Positions 10,978 through 23,650 of a stretch of 64,000 nt of DNA are shown here, piece by piece. Every line of letters starts with the position of its first letter. Position 1 is the stretch's first letter. Source of the DNA: Anadara kagoshimensis (lineage: Eukaryota > Mollusca > Bivalvia > Arcoida > Arcidae). The stretch covers positions 36,149,835-36,213,834 of the forward strand of contig CM037869.1 in the NCBI GenBank assembly GCA_021292105.1, given 5' to 3'. Made by a program: the position numbers and the translations under genes. Under the pieces are notes generated by a model, which did no database searches, was not told where the DNA came from, and saw nothing but the letters and a program-made list of their open reading frames with translations.

Positions 10978-13900
10978 AAAAAACAACATCAAACCATGAT
11001 ATCATATGTATGTACAATGGAAATGACATATAATGTGGTAAATATATGATTAGACATTATATCTATTAACAGTGAAGATATGTGATAATTTATAAGCATT
11101 TCAACTAGACCTAAGGTTTAACATGTTTTTCTGCATTATGAAATAGTCTAGACATAAAAAGTCTCCCGTAAAAATATACTATAGTTGACTAGATTGATAA
11201 GGTTTAAGGAATTTGAAAGATTGAAATATGATCAAGCAAATAGTTGATTTTAATTTTGATCTGAGCATGTCATCCTAGCCAATCGTTAATAAGTATAATA
11301 TCTGTATGTTGGTAAGTTAGAGCTAGCTTTGTCCTCAAATTTTAAAATCTTGAACAAAATTTCTCTTAAACTAAAACTTTTTAAACACCAAAAATTAAAA
11401 AAAGGTACATTATATATCACATATTAGCTGCCTTTCATTCTCAATAAACCTTGCCAACTAAAGGCTAATTACTAATACATATACATATAGAGAAGGTTAT
11501 CTACTAGACTGACGACCGAATATTTCTCTTCTATCTATAGGAAATATTTATGATAGCTTCATGTATACATTTATATATATGTAAATATATATTCTTGTGA
11601 ATAGCATCGTTTTCTGTGCATTAACTTGCTAATGACTAAAAAAATTATATTTTGGACAAATGGTGTGTGAAGGAAAAACACTTGATACTAAATCATATAT
11701 ATAGTTTCCGTAAAATCTGGGTGGATGTGCTTATATAAAGGCCTTAGATTGACATGGGGTAATTATTTCTTTTTCATACATATATATTACAATATTGTCA
11801 GTGTTTGGTTCCATTGCTCTATATTATATAAAGCATTCTTCATAATTTCATCCACACATTTTTAGCTAATGTCTCAATCAGTATATTTATTGGCCAGTCC
11901 ATTGAGATAGAATTCGCTGAAGAGTTTGGTTTTAAGAGATTATAACGTCGTTTCATCATTTTTGTCAAATGTTTTTATTGCACAAATTTTAATCGTTTTT
12001 TATCAGTACACCACATAACAAAATATCAATGATAGGGTACATTGAAGATTTTAATTGATAAATTTTCAACCCCTTAGTATAAGAAATAGTATCATGTCCC
12101 ATGCTTCTCCAAAAATTATTTATTTCTCCATTTACAACATTTATGTTTAAAACTTTTTTCTCTCCAAAAGTATGAAGATACAACTTGATATTTCAAACCA
12201 CAAACAGAATAAATACTTTTGGTAAATTTTTAGGGTATTTTAAACTGCAAATAACATAAATTACATGGGAAATATTTTAAATTGCAAGTGGAACAGGTGT
12301 TTTTGAAAACTTTTGGGTTTTTTAAACCACAAATAGAATTGTTTTTTCACAAAAAATGAGATAGGGGATGTAAAAGATTGAAAATGCTTCTATAAGTACA
12401 ACAGGGACCAATTGGTTGATAAAGCCATTGTTCACCCCATGTTTATACATGCATATGCCGTTTTGGTATGCTTATATTTTTAAGACAAAAGTTTCAAAAT
12501 CTATGCAAAAATTGTATTTGCATTTGATTCATGTTTAAAAATGGTCTTTATCTGAGTTCAGTTATTATACAAATTTCTCATAAACATATTTCCCTTTTAT
12601 TACCAAGTTTGGGTTTTGATATGCAATATACCTTAATTGTGATATTTATGTCTTTCTTTGTCCTTTCTTTGTCATTAAAATTAATTTAATTTAATTAAGT
12701 TTCAAAAACTTTTTTTTATTATCCTTCAAAGTTTTCACTTTTCACTGTATTCATTTGGCCAAGATTACTTTTACCAAACTGCGTGGAAACCTCTATGTTG
12801 TGTATATTGTAAATATTCTAATATTAACTTAATGAAAGAAGCACAACTTTATTATATATTAGATGCCAAAATGCTTGCTTTATTTTATAAGAAATAACAT
12901 GCATATCAAACCAGGATATCTGGTGTAATATCCTACTGTCAGTAAATATGATCCACAGATGAACATTATAAAATTCTGAGGTATATGGTCTATGTCACCC
13001 TGAACAGCAGTTCCATTTACAAATAACCACACTATTTTATATCCATTAATGTTTCTAAAATGAAATGCTCTAAATTGATGGATCGCCCACCACGCCCACA
13101 ATGTTCCGATAAAGGCTAAGCCTGCATGGATTACAAACAAAATTAATGAAAACTTGGTCTGAATTGTGTCATTTAATGATGTCACTGACACTAGTACATC
13201 ATTAATTGCCATGACGATGCTTTGGAACTGTGATGGTGGCCAATGTCGGAACCTAAAAGGCTTGGCCGGTGATTCATCAATTGTTAGTCTATTTTTAAAG
13301 ACAGATTTAAAAATATTTAAATTTGTATGTAAATTATAAATTTTGTGATTACAGATTGTAGGGAATGGTCAGAATTTTTTTCACCTTATTTAAATGCTAC
13401 TAATTCATATCTTAACAGAAACAGAAATTTTTTAAATAACAGAAGTTACACATTGTGTCTTGAATAATTGGGGAAAGGATATTTTACAGATACATGTATA
13501 TATAAAACACCAACAACTTTGTACCATTTCATCATTAAACTTCCAAAAAGGGGTACTTTACTCCAGAATCTGAACTTAATTGTTTTGTTCTTAGGAAGGT
13601 TTGTAAGCACCTGTGATAATTAAAAATATAACTTGATACTGACTCATGAATTCAGATTTATAAGCTAAAAATGCTCAAAACTGAACGGGAAACCAAATAA
13701 TTGTAAAATTGTTGGTAGCTCAAGATACATTTGTTTGGTATTTGTCAACTTGACGTGTGTGTGTGTGTGTGTTTTTGTCATAATGCCCTAATAACCACCT
13801 TGAATTATTAAAAATGTGCCTTTCTTTTCTTTACAAGAAATACTGTACAGGCCTGTTGAAAGTTTAACACTGAGCAAAGAAAAAGGCGTTCAAGCTTACT

Positions 13901-16170
13901 GTCTAGTGGTCAAAATATGGATAGCTAGTGATTAAAAAAAAACTGGGAGAGAGATATAAAGCAGCTGTCAAAATGTTTCTTAGATATAGGGGCAGGGATG
14001 AACTGTGGATATATCACCAAAATTTGGCTTAGTGTAAAAATTTCCACACGCTTGTACTGTATAATTTTGTAATGACATTTTAGAAGCCCTACCTTCTAAA
14101 ACCAGTAAGCATTAACAAACAAGTTTAATTTTGTCTGTGTTACTGGTGGTGATACAAGAACTACCATAGTCTTAAGTAACTATGCTCACTCTCCTGTGCT
14201 TGAAAATCATCTTTAAACAAAGGTCTATTGCTCAAAATGAATTGTTACTCCTTATACACTTCTTATACAGTAGAGGATCATATGCTTATCCAACCAGTTT
14301 TAACACAACTTATGTTTTAAGTTTGTTTTTCTTTATTTTTGTAAACATTTTATATAGAACATAGTAAATACAAAATGAAGATGACAGTTTTTCAAAAGCT
14401 TAAAAAAAACTATTGGTCTATTGCTACCTATATGACATATATTTATACTAACATCAAATATATTTATTAAGTTATTGGTATTATAACATCCAAAAAAAAT
14501 AATATTAACAAAACATTTTAGTCTGGTCCAAATATAATAAAATTATTTCTAGTCTAGAGTATCAACCCAGGATTTTTATTTACTGTTGCAAGATATTCAC
14601 ATTTCAAAAACTAAAATTGAGCTAAAAGACTTCACTGCCTCACTGATATTGACAAGGAACATTTGAAGGCTACCAGTTCAAAATAACACCCCATTGGTCT
14701 AGGACCTGTACATGCCTTAAATTACCATTTCTATAAATACTAAGAAAAGTACTAAGATAATTTAATTTGCACAAATGTTTTCATAGTCCAATCATTTGCT
14801 AAAACCGTACCAAGAAAACACCCATAGTTCATGGTCCAAGAGGTTAAGATACTAGGACCACTGAAACTTCTAAGCAGCAACCCGATACATTGTTGTCGGA
14901 ATCAATTGTACCCATTATTATATTGGTTTTATTTTTTGAAGTCTCAAATGGTCATATTGTATGTCTCAGTTTGATGTAAAACCTTTCCTGTCATCAAACA
15001 TATACCAGTATTTTATTTTTCAAAATGTGTTAATGGTGTTTTTAATGCCTGTCTTTTTGATCATTCAAGTGATATTAAAATGCAGCCATCATGTTTCTTC
15101 AAATTAAATTCTAATGTAAGTCAATATGGTCTTTTTATCTTTTTTCAAATCAAAAGAGATATTAAAGTCTTGATGGCATATTGTTTTAGAATAATTTTAT
15201 TTTATCACTCCATATGGTCTTTTTTGTAAATTTTAAAAATAATTTTAAAAAATCAAGAGAAAATTAACGACATACTATAGAGGTGAAATAAACATTTATC
15301 ATTTTCTTTCTATTTAAATTGATTTTTCAATTTTGGAAATCAGTATGGTCGGTAATAGGTCTTTCATGTATGTTCTTAATTTAGAAAATGACATATCTAA
15401 AGTAACATGATGATAATAAAAAACTTTTTTGTTTCTTGGGGTTTCAGTTCATAATCTTAAAACTTCAATTTAAAAAGCATTTATTAAACATCAATTTCTT
15501 TCTTTTTTTTAAAATAAAATATTTGTCCTATATATTATATCAATTCTTTGAATTATATATAATAGTTGATTCACAGGTTTGCTGAAAAACCAACCCCTGC
15601 ATATAGTTTTTCAAAATCTCAAAATTTTCAGAATGTCTTCTTTTATTTTGTCAGATGTAAAATTGATTGTAAAATAATGAATTATTAATATTTTTCACAA
15701 GTTGGAAGACCATGGAAAACTAAAAAACATTTTTAAAATTGTGAAATATTTTAGAAAGTAACATGAACATTGTCTTCAAGTTGATATTTCAGTATAGGAA
15801 CAGATTTTTGTTTTGCATTCAGATGCAAATACAACATAAACATGATATTTATACCTCAGTATATATTGTGTCATTTATTATGTGGACAATTACTCATACT
15901 TGGAGCACTTTGTAATTTGTTTGTCAGTATTAATGTTTTACATCATTGATAACCATGATAAAATTATTACATCAGAAGAGTGAAAATTTTAAAAATTAAA
16001 AAAAAAAAATAAAACAAAAAATACTTAATATTTTGGTTTGTTTTGTGTGATATTTTTAGTGCAAGTGAATTGTAGTAACAAGGGCATGATAAAAAGGCGG
16101 TATTAAGAGTTATACTAGGCGACTTGGTATGGAAGAAAGCACCTTTTATTATGTAGGGAGATCCTTGTTT
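10978..16170. other. Gene-free AT-rich interval
   Basis: I find no exon with protein-like sequence and splice signals in this stretch. It contains one MITE (13073-13282) and a (GT)n run at about 13755-13772. Short open frames such as those near 11989-12183 and 14182-14364 have low-complexity translations and are not supported. Confidence 0.6.
13073..13282. mobile_element. MITE family E, copy 1
   Basis: The ends are 'aattgatggatcgcccacc' and, reverse-complemented, 'aattgatgaatcaccggcc', an inverted terminal repeat of about 20 bp. The interior contains 'acaatgttccgataaaggc' and 'tgtcatttaatgatgtcact', also found in copies at 35601-35817 and 61752-61960. A 110-codon open frame on the minus strand here is only repeat sequence. 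Confidence 0.75.
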
Positions 16171-16179
16171 GAGAAATTT

Positions 16180-16390
16180 TGTCTGTTGAAAGGTCTGTGG
16201 TTTTCTCAAGTTTACTCTGTTAAAGGTTTATCATTTTCCCTGTTACTTTGGTTTTGAAAGTTGAAGGTTGACGATTTTCCCTGTAGCTGTAAATTTGCCT
16301 GTTGAAGGTTGATGGATTTCTTTTTAACTCAAGTTTGGCCTGTTGAAGATTGAAGATTTGTTGTTTTTCATGTGAAGGTTGATGGTTTTC
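16180..16390. repeat. Degenerate short tandem repeat ('gttgaaggttgatggttttcc')
   Basis: Five or six loose repeats of a 30-45-bp motif containing 'gttgaaggtt' and 'gattttcc/ggttttcc', separated by variable text. No coding content. Confidence 0.55.
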
Positions 16391-16407
16391 CAATATACAT
16401 ATAGTTA

Positions 16408-16475
16408 GTAAATCACATCCATGTCCAAATCATAATTGTCAAAGCAAAGTAAAAACTTTGAAAACTGGCAAATAA
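16408..16475 (-). repeat. Family A element, end fragment
   Basis: 'atccatgtccaaatcataat ... aaagcaaagtaaaaactttg' is the outer 65 bp of family A in reverse orientation. It is the leftmost family A piece in the window. Confidence 0.6.
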
Positions 16476-16489
16476 CTTTCCGATTCACT

Positions 16490-16850
16490 GTGTTTGTGAC
16501 AGTGAGTTATGTTTTATTCCAACAGAGAATGTAATAAACTTGAAAAATGTTTGATATTGTTTACTATCTTGAATCTTGTCGCAACTTTAAATATGTATGC
16601 GCATCAAGTTTATCATAAAGTATTTCTGCAGAAAGGAAAATGTTGGCGCTATAAGAATTTTACATCGGAAAAATAACTTCAAAAGTGATGACCTTGGTAA
16701 TGGTTTACGTCTCATGCGCAACAGTATCCGTCATTTGCTTTGATTTTCAACTTGTAAAATTCGCAAAGCGCCAATATTTTACGCTATGTAGAAATATTCT
16801 ACGATAATCGTGGACGGTTGATTTAATTTAGACTAACGTCTAAAATCATG
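16490..16850. repeat. Family F dispersed repeat, copy 1
   Basis: Contains 'gacagtgagttatgttttattcca', 'tttgatattgttcac/tac', 'aaatatgtatgcgcatc' and 'aacgttggcgct'-like blocks in the same order as 52620-52870. The two copies are diverged along about 250 bp. The superfamily is unknown. Confidence 0.6.
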
Positions 16851-16957
16851 ATGACATGGAACTATTAAGGTACATTATTTATTCGCCTAGATTCAGATGG
16901 AACTTAAGCTCACAGGTTTGGTGATTAGAGTGATTCCTGTGTAACATGTATTTCTTA

Positions 16958-17143
16958 CAATTTTGATTTAACACGTGGCGGGTGTAGCTAGCTAAACTGG
17001 AGGTGCTTACCCTTCCGGAGCACCCGGCCTCGCTTCCCTGGTGGAAGTTAATGTGTCTAACCTAACTTGTCAGTACCAAAGTTTTTACTTTGCTTCTGGA
17101 TTGTGATTCGGACATGGATTAGTATGTTTGTTTTTGATTAAGC
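16958..17143 (+). repeat. Family A element
   Basis: Well preserved copy: 'cacgtggcgggtgtagctag', 'ggtgcttacccttccggagc', 'cacttccctggtggaagtt'-type core, ending 'gacatggattagtatgtttg'. This core recurs about 30 times in the window. I recall 'gcttacccttccggagcacc' as a widespread bivalve repeat motif (memory only). Confidence 0.85.
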
Positions 17144-17845
17144 TGCAAATTCAACACATTTTTTCAGTCGCCCTGCGTACTAGACATGTTGTCATTGTTT
17201 CAACCAATGTTATACCAAGTCCTCGTTCAAATGACAAATGGCCACAACATCTTGAGCTCAATGTTCACTAAAGTCGTCACTCCATTATCCACAAGTTACT
17301 AAGACTTACCCTATTAATTTCCTCCACCCCTTGTTATTTGAGCAGTATTGTAAGTTAAATTTTGAAGCTTTCTGAACACTTTCGTATGATTTTCAAATAA
17401 AGCAGGATTTTTTCAAACAGTAGTACATGTGTACTTAAACACTGACTGTATAGAACAATTGAAATGTACAATACCAACAGCAATATGTTGTAATTTTTGA
17501 CATCAAATTGTCCAACATAGGTCAAATATATAACTTTATGGTCAGTTATAGTACTGCTCAAACATGATACAATTACAAAATAATAACAGCTAAAAACAAT
17601 TTTATACTTTTAAACTTTATTTCTATTGGATTCGATTACTTCTGAACAGCTTCTCCCTTCTCATTGAATATTAGACTTTTAAAAACTTTATTTCTATTAA
17701 ATTCAAAAGCTTAGAAAAAGCTTTCCCCTTGTCATCGGACTACTGTCATTCGTAATCAAAAGCCTGTTATATGGCCCGGTTTCACTAACAGTCACGACGC
17801 AGCATTCAGTTGTGATGGTGTAATAGTATTTGGTGGACAAAAAGA

Positions 17846-19335
17846 TTATTTTTGATTTTGATTGTCTTCGACACATTTAAAATCCCTTGTCTTCTGAAAC
17901 ATTTTAGACCTGTTTTTACGCATCTGACTAGAAGTAAGAAAACAAAAACTAAAAATGACGCCTTGTGAACCACATGTTATAATGAAAATGTAAGCTAATA
18001 TATTGATCGAAAAGATTTGTGATAGAACTCCAATTATCCAAAATACCCCAGAGAATAAACAAAGTTTGAGAAATGCAATGACGTATAGAATGGAATTTTC
18101 AATAGATTTATTTAAATCTTTGCTATTATACCATGTGCGACGGAGGATTATAAAGGTTCTAAAGAGAATAATAATATTCAGAAATATCGAGACAAGTATA
18201 GGACCAGTGACAAAAGCTATGTTTCCAGGGTAACCAGTAGGAAAATATACCTCGCCATTATATTCCATATTAAATTGATGTGGTAAAAAGACATCAAAAC
18301 AAACGGCGATAGCAACTAAATTAACGGTATACTGTAGCTTGAAATGTATATAATCTTCAACTGCAAAGAATTAAAGTGATTTAAAGAAATATTGTCTTGT
18401 AAATTTGATAATGTATTTGTAATATGAAAAGAATAATGACTGGTCCATGAAAATGCACTTAGGATAAGAAAATGCAAAACAACGCTAATACTGAAACAAA
18501 TGTACGGATTACTAGTAACACTGATAGCAAATATATACACAAGATAGAATAAAAGTAACGAAATTATGATATTTATACAAATGTGATCAGGTAAAGAGTT
18601 ATGCATTTTGAAAACTACAAAAAGTAGAAGAGAAATCGCCAAGGCAAATATCGACATGGACATTGTTACGTAAGTTATGATTGTTTGAGCTAAGAATGAA
18701 TTTGATGAGATCGAAACAACAACACTATTGTGGTAGGTTGTTTTGTAATGAAGTACTTTGACGAGAGTCGGAATATTGGATATTTGAGATACAGAAAGTT
18801 CTATTTTAACATCTACTGATGCTGGCACTTTTGAATTATTTGGTAAATTTATGGACCCAATTTGCAAAGCCTTGACGAAAAGACTTATGTCGTGTCTGGA
18901 GACTAATGGGTCCATGGAAGATTCCTTACACGTGATATTGTCTAGTAATGTGTTTTCAATTACCGTGAAACTTGAGTCATTTTTATATTTTTCTGCATAA
19001 ACATATTTTAACCGTTTGATACTCATCTAAATCTGGCGTATTTCCTGTTCTGTCTTTCTAGATCCGATATTGATGGCCACGCAGGTTTTAATTATGCAAC
19101 TATTTCTTGCCTGATTACACGATTTGGAAACAAATAAGAAAAACAACATCAAACTGTATTCTACAACCGGTAAAGACAAATAGTATACCACCATTGCTCT
19201 TTTAAAGATATCAAGATCATACATTCTATCCGTTTTCATGACAACGAGAAACTTCAGACGATAATTATTAAATATTTTCTTAGAGCAAATTGATTTGACC
19301 GCCTTGTCTTTACACGTCGAAGCAACACAAACATC
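17846..19335 (-). CDS. Secretin/adhesion-like 7TM exon (disrupted)
   Basis: Read on the minus strand, the exon follows acceptor 'ttattttaacag' and begins DVCVASTCKDKAVKSICSK. It runs through a juxtamembrane region to an in-frame TAG (19027-19029), then continues in the same frame. TM1 is around SIFALAISLLLFVVFKM, TM2 around ICINIIISLLLFYLVYIFAI, and TM3 around VVLHFLILSAFSWTSHY. A TAG at 18316-18318 after SSYSIPLI is bypassed only by a one-base change. The next frame continues VAIAVCFDVFL, then PTGYPGNIAFVTGPILV (TM5) and TM6-TM7 (VFWIIGVL, GSQGVIFSFCFL), and ends NQNQK and TAA. No canonical GPS cleavage motif (HL/T or S) is visible before TM1. Family: 7TM_2-like by motif pattern. Confidence 0.7.
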
Positions 19336-19498
19336 CTGTTAAAATAAGAAAAAAGTGAGTAAGGATGTAAGTTTATTATTATACCACCAATTATAAATTG
19401 TAAGCCATTGGCAGAGAGTGAAATGAATTTGAATTAACCATGAACTATCTTTATTTTTGCCGAAAGTCGAGTTATAACAAAAGCAAACATACTTATCC

Positions 19499-19680
19499 AT
19501 TTCCGAATCACAATCCAGAATCAAAGTAAAAACTTTGGAACTGACAAGTTAGGTTAGACACGTGAACTTCCACCAGGGAAGTGAGGCCGGGTGCTCCGGA
19601 AGGGTAAGCACCTCCAGTTTAGCTAGCTACACCCGTCACGTGTGTAATCAAAATTGTGTGAAAGGAACATGGAACTATGA
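19499..19680 (-). repeat. Family A element in the SMB-receptor intron
   Basis: Reverse copy starting 'atttccgaatcacaatccag', through 'ccggaagggtaagcacctcc', to 'ggaacatggaactatgagac'. It sits immediately left of the Tc1-like element at 19733. Confidence 0.85.
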
Positions 19681-19732
19681 GACGTATATTTTAATACAAT
19701 TTAGCGCTTTGTTCGGATTGTGAACATATATG

Positions 19733-20972
19733 TATACTGAGCAACAAAAGAAACTATACACACTAATATTATATATTTTCTGAATAAAGTCAATTTCGAT
19801 TTTGACGAAATTTATCACACGTGTTTCCTACCTAACTATTGCTTTAATGGAATGTTCAATATTTGTGCTTTATGGCGCGTGTCTTTATGGACGCTATTTA
19901 ATAACAATCGCATGTGCTACACGTGCAACTCATATGGCTTATCCAATTCAATTCAAAATTGACAAATTTGATCTTTTTACATCATGTAACAAGAAAACAT
20001 AAAAATTATTGCCAGATATCTAAAGAATTAATGGAAAGATTGACGCAAATACAGCATGAGCAAATAATTGGGATGTTTAATGCCGGCAGCAATGTCATAT
20101 TGCAAGAACACTTGGTTGCACGCGTGTTACAATTCATTCGCTGGTACGGCGGTTCCAACAAACTGGAACGACATCAGATGCCAATTTGGGTGGCCGACCA
20201 CGAGTGAATGTGTTCAATAAATTGACAGATTCGGTTTAGGCAGTGTTATGGTTTGGGGTGGCATCTGTGTCGGTCACAAAACCCGTTGGCTTAGTGTTGA
20301 TGGGAATTTACATGCACAGAAATACCGCGATGACATTTTGACTGTTAAAGTTATACTAATTTTTAATCGTTTTGGAACAGACCCCACCTTTTAACACGAT
20401 AATGATCGTCCACATACGGCAATACTCATTTCGGCTTTTTTACAACAGAACAACGTCAACGTTCCACCTTTGCCTTCATGATAAACGGACATGTCGCCGA
20501 TTGAGCATCTATGGGATGAATTGGGTCGACGAGGGGGAACAAACCTTTAAATTACAGCGCTGGTAGATTGGGGTCGTGCCTTACAATATGAATTGACGAA
20601 AATTCTAGGCTTTGTGACTAACCGTTACGTCAATTCTATGCGTTGCTGGCTCATTGTTTGCATCGGCCCAAATGGAGGTCATACACGCTATTGAACTTTC
20701 GTATCTCAATTAAATAACCAATTTTAACATTATTTACAATTTTACAGTGAAAAAATTAATTTAACGTCATTCAAGATTTTTTCTTTTGACCCCTCGTCTT
20801 TTTGCGCCTTAATAGAGCATTCATCTCCTGATTGTTTTGAATAAAACTGTTTCATAATTTTTTCACAATTGAACCATGTAATCAGATTATTCAAAATGTT
20901 TAGGAATTATCAACATTTTAAGATAAATGTTTGATGTAACATAGGGTGTATAGTTTCTTTTGTTCAGTATAG
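19733..20972 (+). mobile_element. Tc1/mariner-like transposon, decayed
   Basis: The terminal inverted repeats read 'tatactgagcaacaaaagaa' on the left and, reverse-complemented, 'tatactgaacaaaagaaact' on the right (near 20944-20972), with TA at the ends. The 1.24-kb length fits Tc1-like elements. The interior carries a broken transposase (separate entry). Confidence 0.85.
20015..20700 (+). pseudogene. Tc1-like transposase remnant
   Basis: Fragments in shifting frames match the DDE transposase layout. The N-terminal part has a helix-turn-helix-like stretch ending VADHE. Then 'GSVMVWGGICVGHKT' and 'LSVDGNLHAQKYRDDIL' give the first catalytic-domain blocks, a diverged DNDRPHTA-like block follows near 20400, and 'MSPIEHLWDELGRR' near 20500 is the last conserved block. 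Stops and shifts between the blocks show it is inactive. Catalytic Asp/Glu assignments are by position only. Confidence 0.85.
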
Positions 20973-20977
20973 TTAAT

Positions 20978-21110
20978 AAATCAAAAACCATGTCCAAGTC
21001 ATGATTATCAATGAAGTAAAAACTTTGAAAAGTTGCAATTACAATTAAACACATACACTTCCACCAGGGAAGTTTGGTCCGGGTGCACAAAAAAGGTAAG
21101 CCTCAGAAAA
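20978..21110 (-). repeat. Family A element, diverged
   Basis: Reverse copy beginning 'aaaaaccatgtccaagtcat', with 'cttccaccagggaagtttgg' and 'gggtgcacaaaaaaggtaag' in place of the intact core. It starts directly after the right end of the Tc1-like element. Confidence 0.65.
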
Positions 21111-21881
21111 CCACAGGCGTATGGTCTATGTTGAGTTCTGCCTATTAAAACTTGAGCCGCGATTTCAGAGTTAATAAGGTTAGCCGTCTAAACTAAGGTT
21201 TATCACCGCTATGGGGTTATTTGCAATTGGAAAACGTTTTATTGCTTTTATAGCTTTCTACTAGATAGATTGGTACCATTACAATGAACCGAGTGGTTTT
21301 CGATGTATAAGATCAGCATTGAAAGTTAGTGTGCACACACTAACAATTTCTGCGGTAATATAAACAATTAAAAAGATAAAGAACTTGTGTCAAAACACAG
21401 TTTAGGTTAGAAATAAGTAGCAAACGATGTTCAGCATGATTGACAGGACTATATCTTAGGAAGTGAAGCAAATTGGAAAATTTCCGGTTCGAATAGAGTA
21501 GTGACAATGAAATACAAAACACAGGTGCATTCTGTAGGAAGTAACTAGACAGCCAATAGTAATAGCAGTGCATGGTAAGAAAACAAACCAATAAAATTAT
21601 ACCGTATGCTCTAAAGATATAATTACAACTCCTTTTGTGTGTCCCTAGGAGTTGTAATATTCAAAATACATTGCAGTAAAGACAAAAATGTTTTAAGAAG
21701 CATTAAAAATATCGCCTGTTTGACGGGTCTTATCAATGCATAGCCATTTCGAAATGTCACATTGAAAACGTTTGGAAATACCTTAAAAATAAATACTATG
21801 TTTTTACAAACATTATTTTCAATCATATACATATGTCTGTATTAAAAAATCAGTAAAATATTTTTATGGAATACATATTAC

Positions 21882-22988
21882 CTGATATTGTGTTTTTGAT
21901 GTTGAACAGCATTCTTTTACTGTTGGATCTTTGAGTTCCTTTAACTGAAACAATACGGTCATTGGCAAGGGCTTCCATTCTGAGTGGGTCTTGATGTCTA
22001 AAGGATTTACGCATATACTTTCACGTGAACTGTTTATACAGAAGGCATTCCTGACGTATACTTTTTCTCGTGTAACATAAACAGGGTTCATGAATAGCTT
22101 GCAATTCGTATTGTTGTTGTAAACCATCTTTTGTTTTATACAGTGTCTTGGAAAGATTAGCGGTTGCTGTCTATGATCGTCAGGAGGACTAAATATCATT
22201 CTGCATCCCGCCGTTGTCAATAATGCTATGCTTTCTTTGATATCTGTTGTGTTGAAGGATAAATGGTGAAATTTACAGGTGTCAAAAGCAAATGATAAAC
22301 CCCAAAATACATAGTTGTCAACACCATGACAAGCAGCACAGTAAATATTTCTGTACACAACACCTGTGTTATCCGTTACAGGTATATCATTTTGTGAGTA
22401 GTTGATACACTTATAAACATCATTAGTTGTATTGTTGGTAGGACATTGTGTAACCATCATAAACCCATTGTTAGTGCCTTCTTTGATTGTTTTATATATC
22501 ACTTCAATATCTACACAAGACATGAATCGAATTATTCCAGGATCCTTTCTGAACAATTTTTCACGCTTCATGTCATGGCAACAGTCATCATACAGTATAC
22601 ATTCGTCGTCACAATGACAAAATCGATATTTTAAACCGTAACTATACTGACATGTCCCAACAAAAGCACATTTATCTTTTTCTGACACGTCTCTCCTCCC
22701 ACGGTTAAAAATCCTAAACTCTCTGATGAAATTTTGAAATTTGAATCTTTTATATTTACAATGCTTTTTGTCGACGAAGTCGCCACTTCTTTTATTTTAG
22801 CATTTCGGATAACAGGGTTCACTGGGTGACATTTTTCAGACCGACAACCTGGGCGTTTCTCACCGTGTATCATTTGATCTTGGTTAAATCCAACTTCCTC
22901 AATCTGAAAAAAATCTTTGCCTATCATTATTTTTGAAAGAATTCGAAAAATTAATGCAGATGGTACAAAAAATAAGAAGTTTAACCAT
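21882..22988 (-). CDS. Signal peptide and somatomedin-B / cysteine-rich ectodomain exon (disrupted)
   Basis: A minus-strand ATG at 22988 gives MVKLLIFCTICINFSNS, a plausible signal peptide. It joins the downstream frame IEEVGFNQDQ only if the T7 run at 22907-22913 were one base shorter. Alternatively 'gatttttttcag' ending at 22904 is a splice acceptor. After a frame change near 22690 comes a somatomedin-B-like pattern (KCAFVGTCQ ... FCHCDDEC ... DDCCHD) with eight cysteines. A long cysteine-rich region with 'YCAACHG' and several N-glycosylation sequons (NTT, NST-like) follows. The donor after TQYQ lies at 21881/21880. The same SMB-plus-7TM layout is known in expanded invertebrate receptor families. 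The signal-peptide part is less certain than the SMB part. Confidence 0.65.
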
Positions 22989-23182
22989 CTTGTGTTTCAT
23001 TGATCATCTACGCTACAACAATGTGCAGCTTTAAGATTTTACTAATGCAAATCCATCTGTCTATCGTGTTTATATACTTGTAGCAAGTTTGCATATAAAT
23101 TTGCTTCATACCTTAAGAATCAATACTGGAGCTAATAAACAAATGAGTTTCTACTCTACTTTATCCAAACTATAAAATTACA

Positions 23183-23462
23183 TGTTATACCAGTTTTAAT
23201 TTTACAGCACTAGACGGTCGCTTTGGAATACAATTCCTCATCAGGAGTGTTGGACCAAAATTATGAAACCAAAATTGTTTTCAAGATGCTGAAAAGATTA
23301 CTAAAAAGGACCAAAGTATTTTTTACCAAATTTAGCTATGGAAATACTTTGCATGAGGGTGTATACCTTAAGTTTTTGAGGAATTTTAAATTCTAACTTA
23401 ACTTCAAAATCAGACTATAGTATATTTCTGACATTAATACACAATTATTGCCTACTATAGTA
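23183..23462 (-). repeat. Family C dispersed element, near full length
   Basis: Reverse copy running from 'ataccagttttaattttaca' through 'cctcatcagga' to 'cacaattattgcctact'. Family C copies are 60-290 bp, usually truncated at the far end. No terminal inverted repeats or tRNA-like boxes are obvious, so its class is open. Confidence 0.75.
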
Positions 23463-23529
23463 ACGATAATACCATATATTCCCAACAAATAATCAAAAAC
23501 GTATAATTTAATTCTCCTTTGTTTCAAAT

Positions 23530-23650
23530 ATTTTCATTGATCTGGTCATACTATTTTGCATGAATAAACTGGTTATTACTGACGCCATCTCATGATAGAC
23601 AACGCACTGGCATTTAAATTTCTATTCCATATCCATGCTTTTATTTTACT
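23530..23650. repeat. Short dispersed repeat shared with 35815-35960
   Basis: 'ctcctttgtttcaa..attttcattga', 'tactgacgccatctcatgat' and 'ggcatttaaatttcta' recur in order at 35818-35945, next to MITE family E copy 2. It may be the outer part of a larger element that also includes the MITE. Confidence 0.5.

Larger units (their letters stand above)
17846..22988 (-). pseudogene. Somatomedin-B / secretin-like 7TM receptor gene, disrupted
   Basis: Two minus-strand exon blocks (22988/22903 to 21882, and 19335 to 17846) join by a CAG|GTAATA donor and a TTTTAACAG|G acceptor in phase 0. The product would be a signal peptide, a somatomedin-B-like module, a cysteine-rich ectodomain and a family-B-like seven-helix domain. 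The reading frame is broken. There is an in-frame TAG at 19027-19029, a shift at 18316-18318 inside the TM3-TM4 region, a shift near 22690 just before the SMB module, and perhaps one T too many in the T7 run at 22907-22913. Several lesions of different kinds favour a pseudogene. Indel errors in the assembly could explain the shifts but not the stop. The first-exon choice is uncertain. Confidence 0.65.

Noticed and set aside
12880-13212. 110-codon minus-strand frame
   Set aside because: It overlaps MITE family E, and the same text recurs broken in the other two copies.
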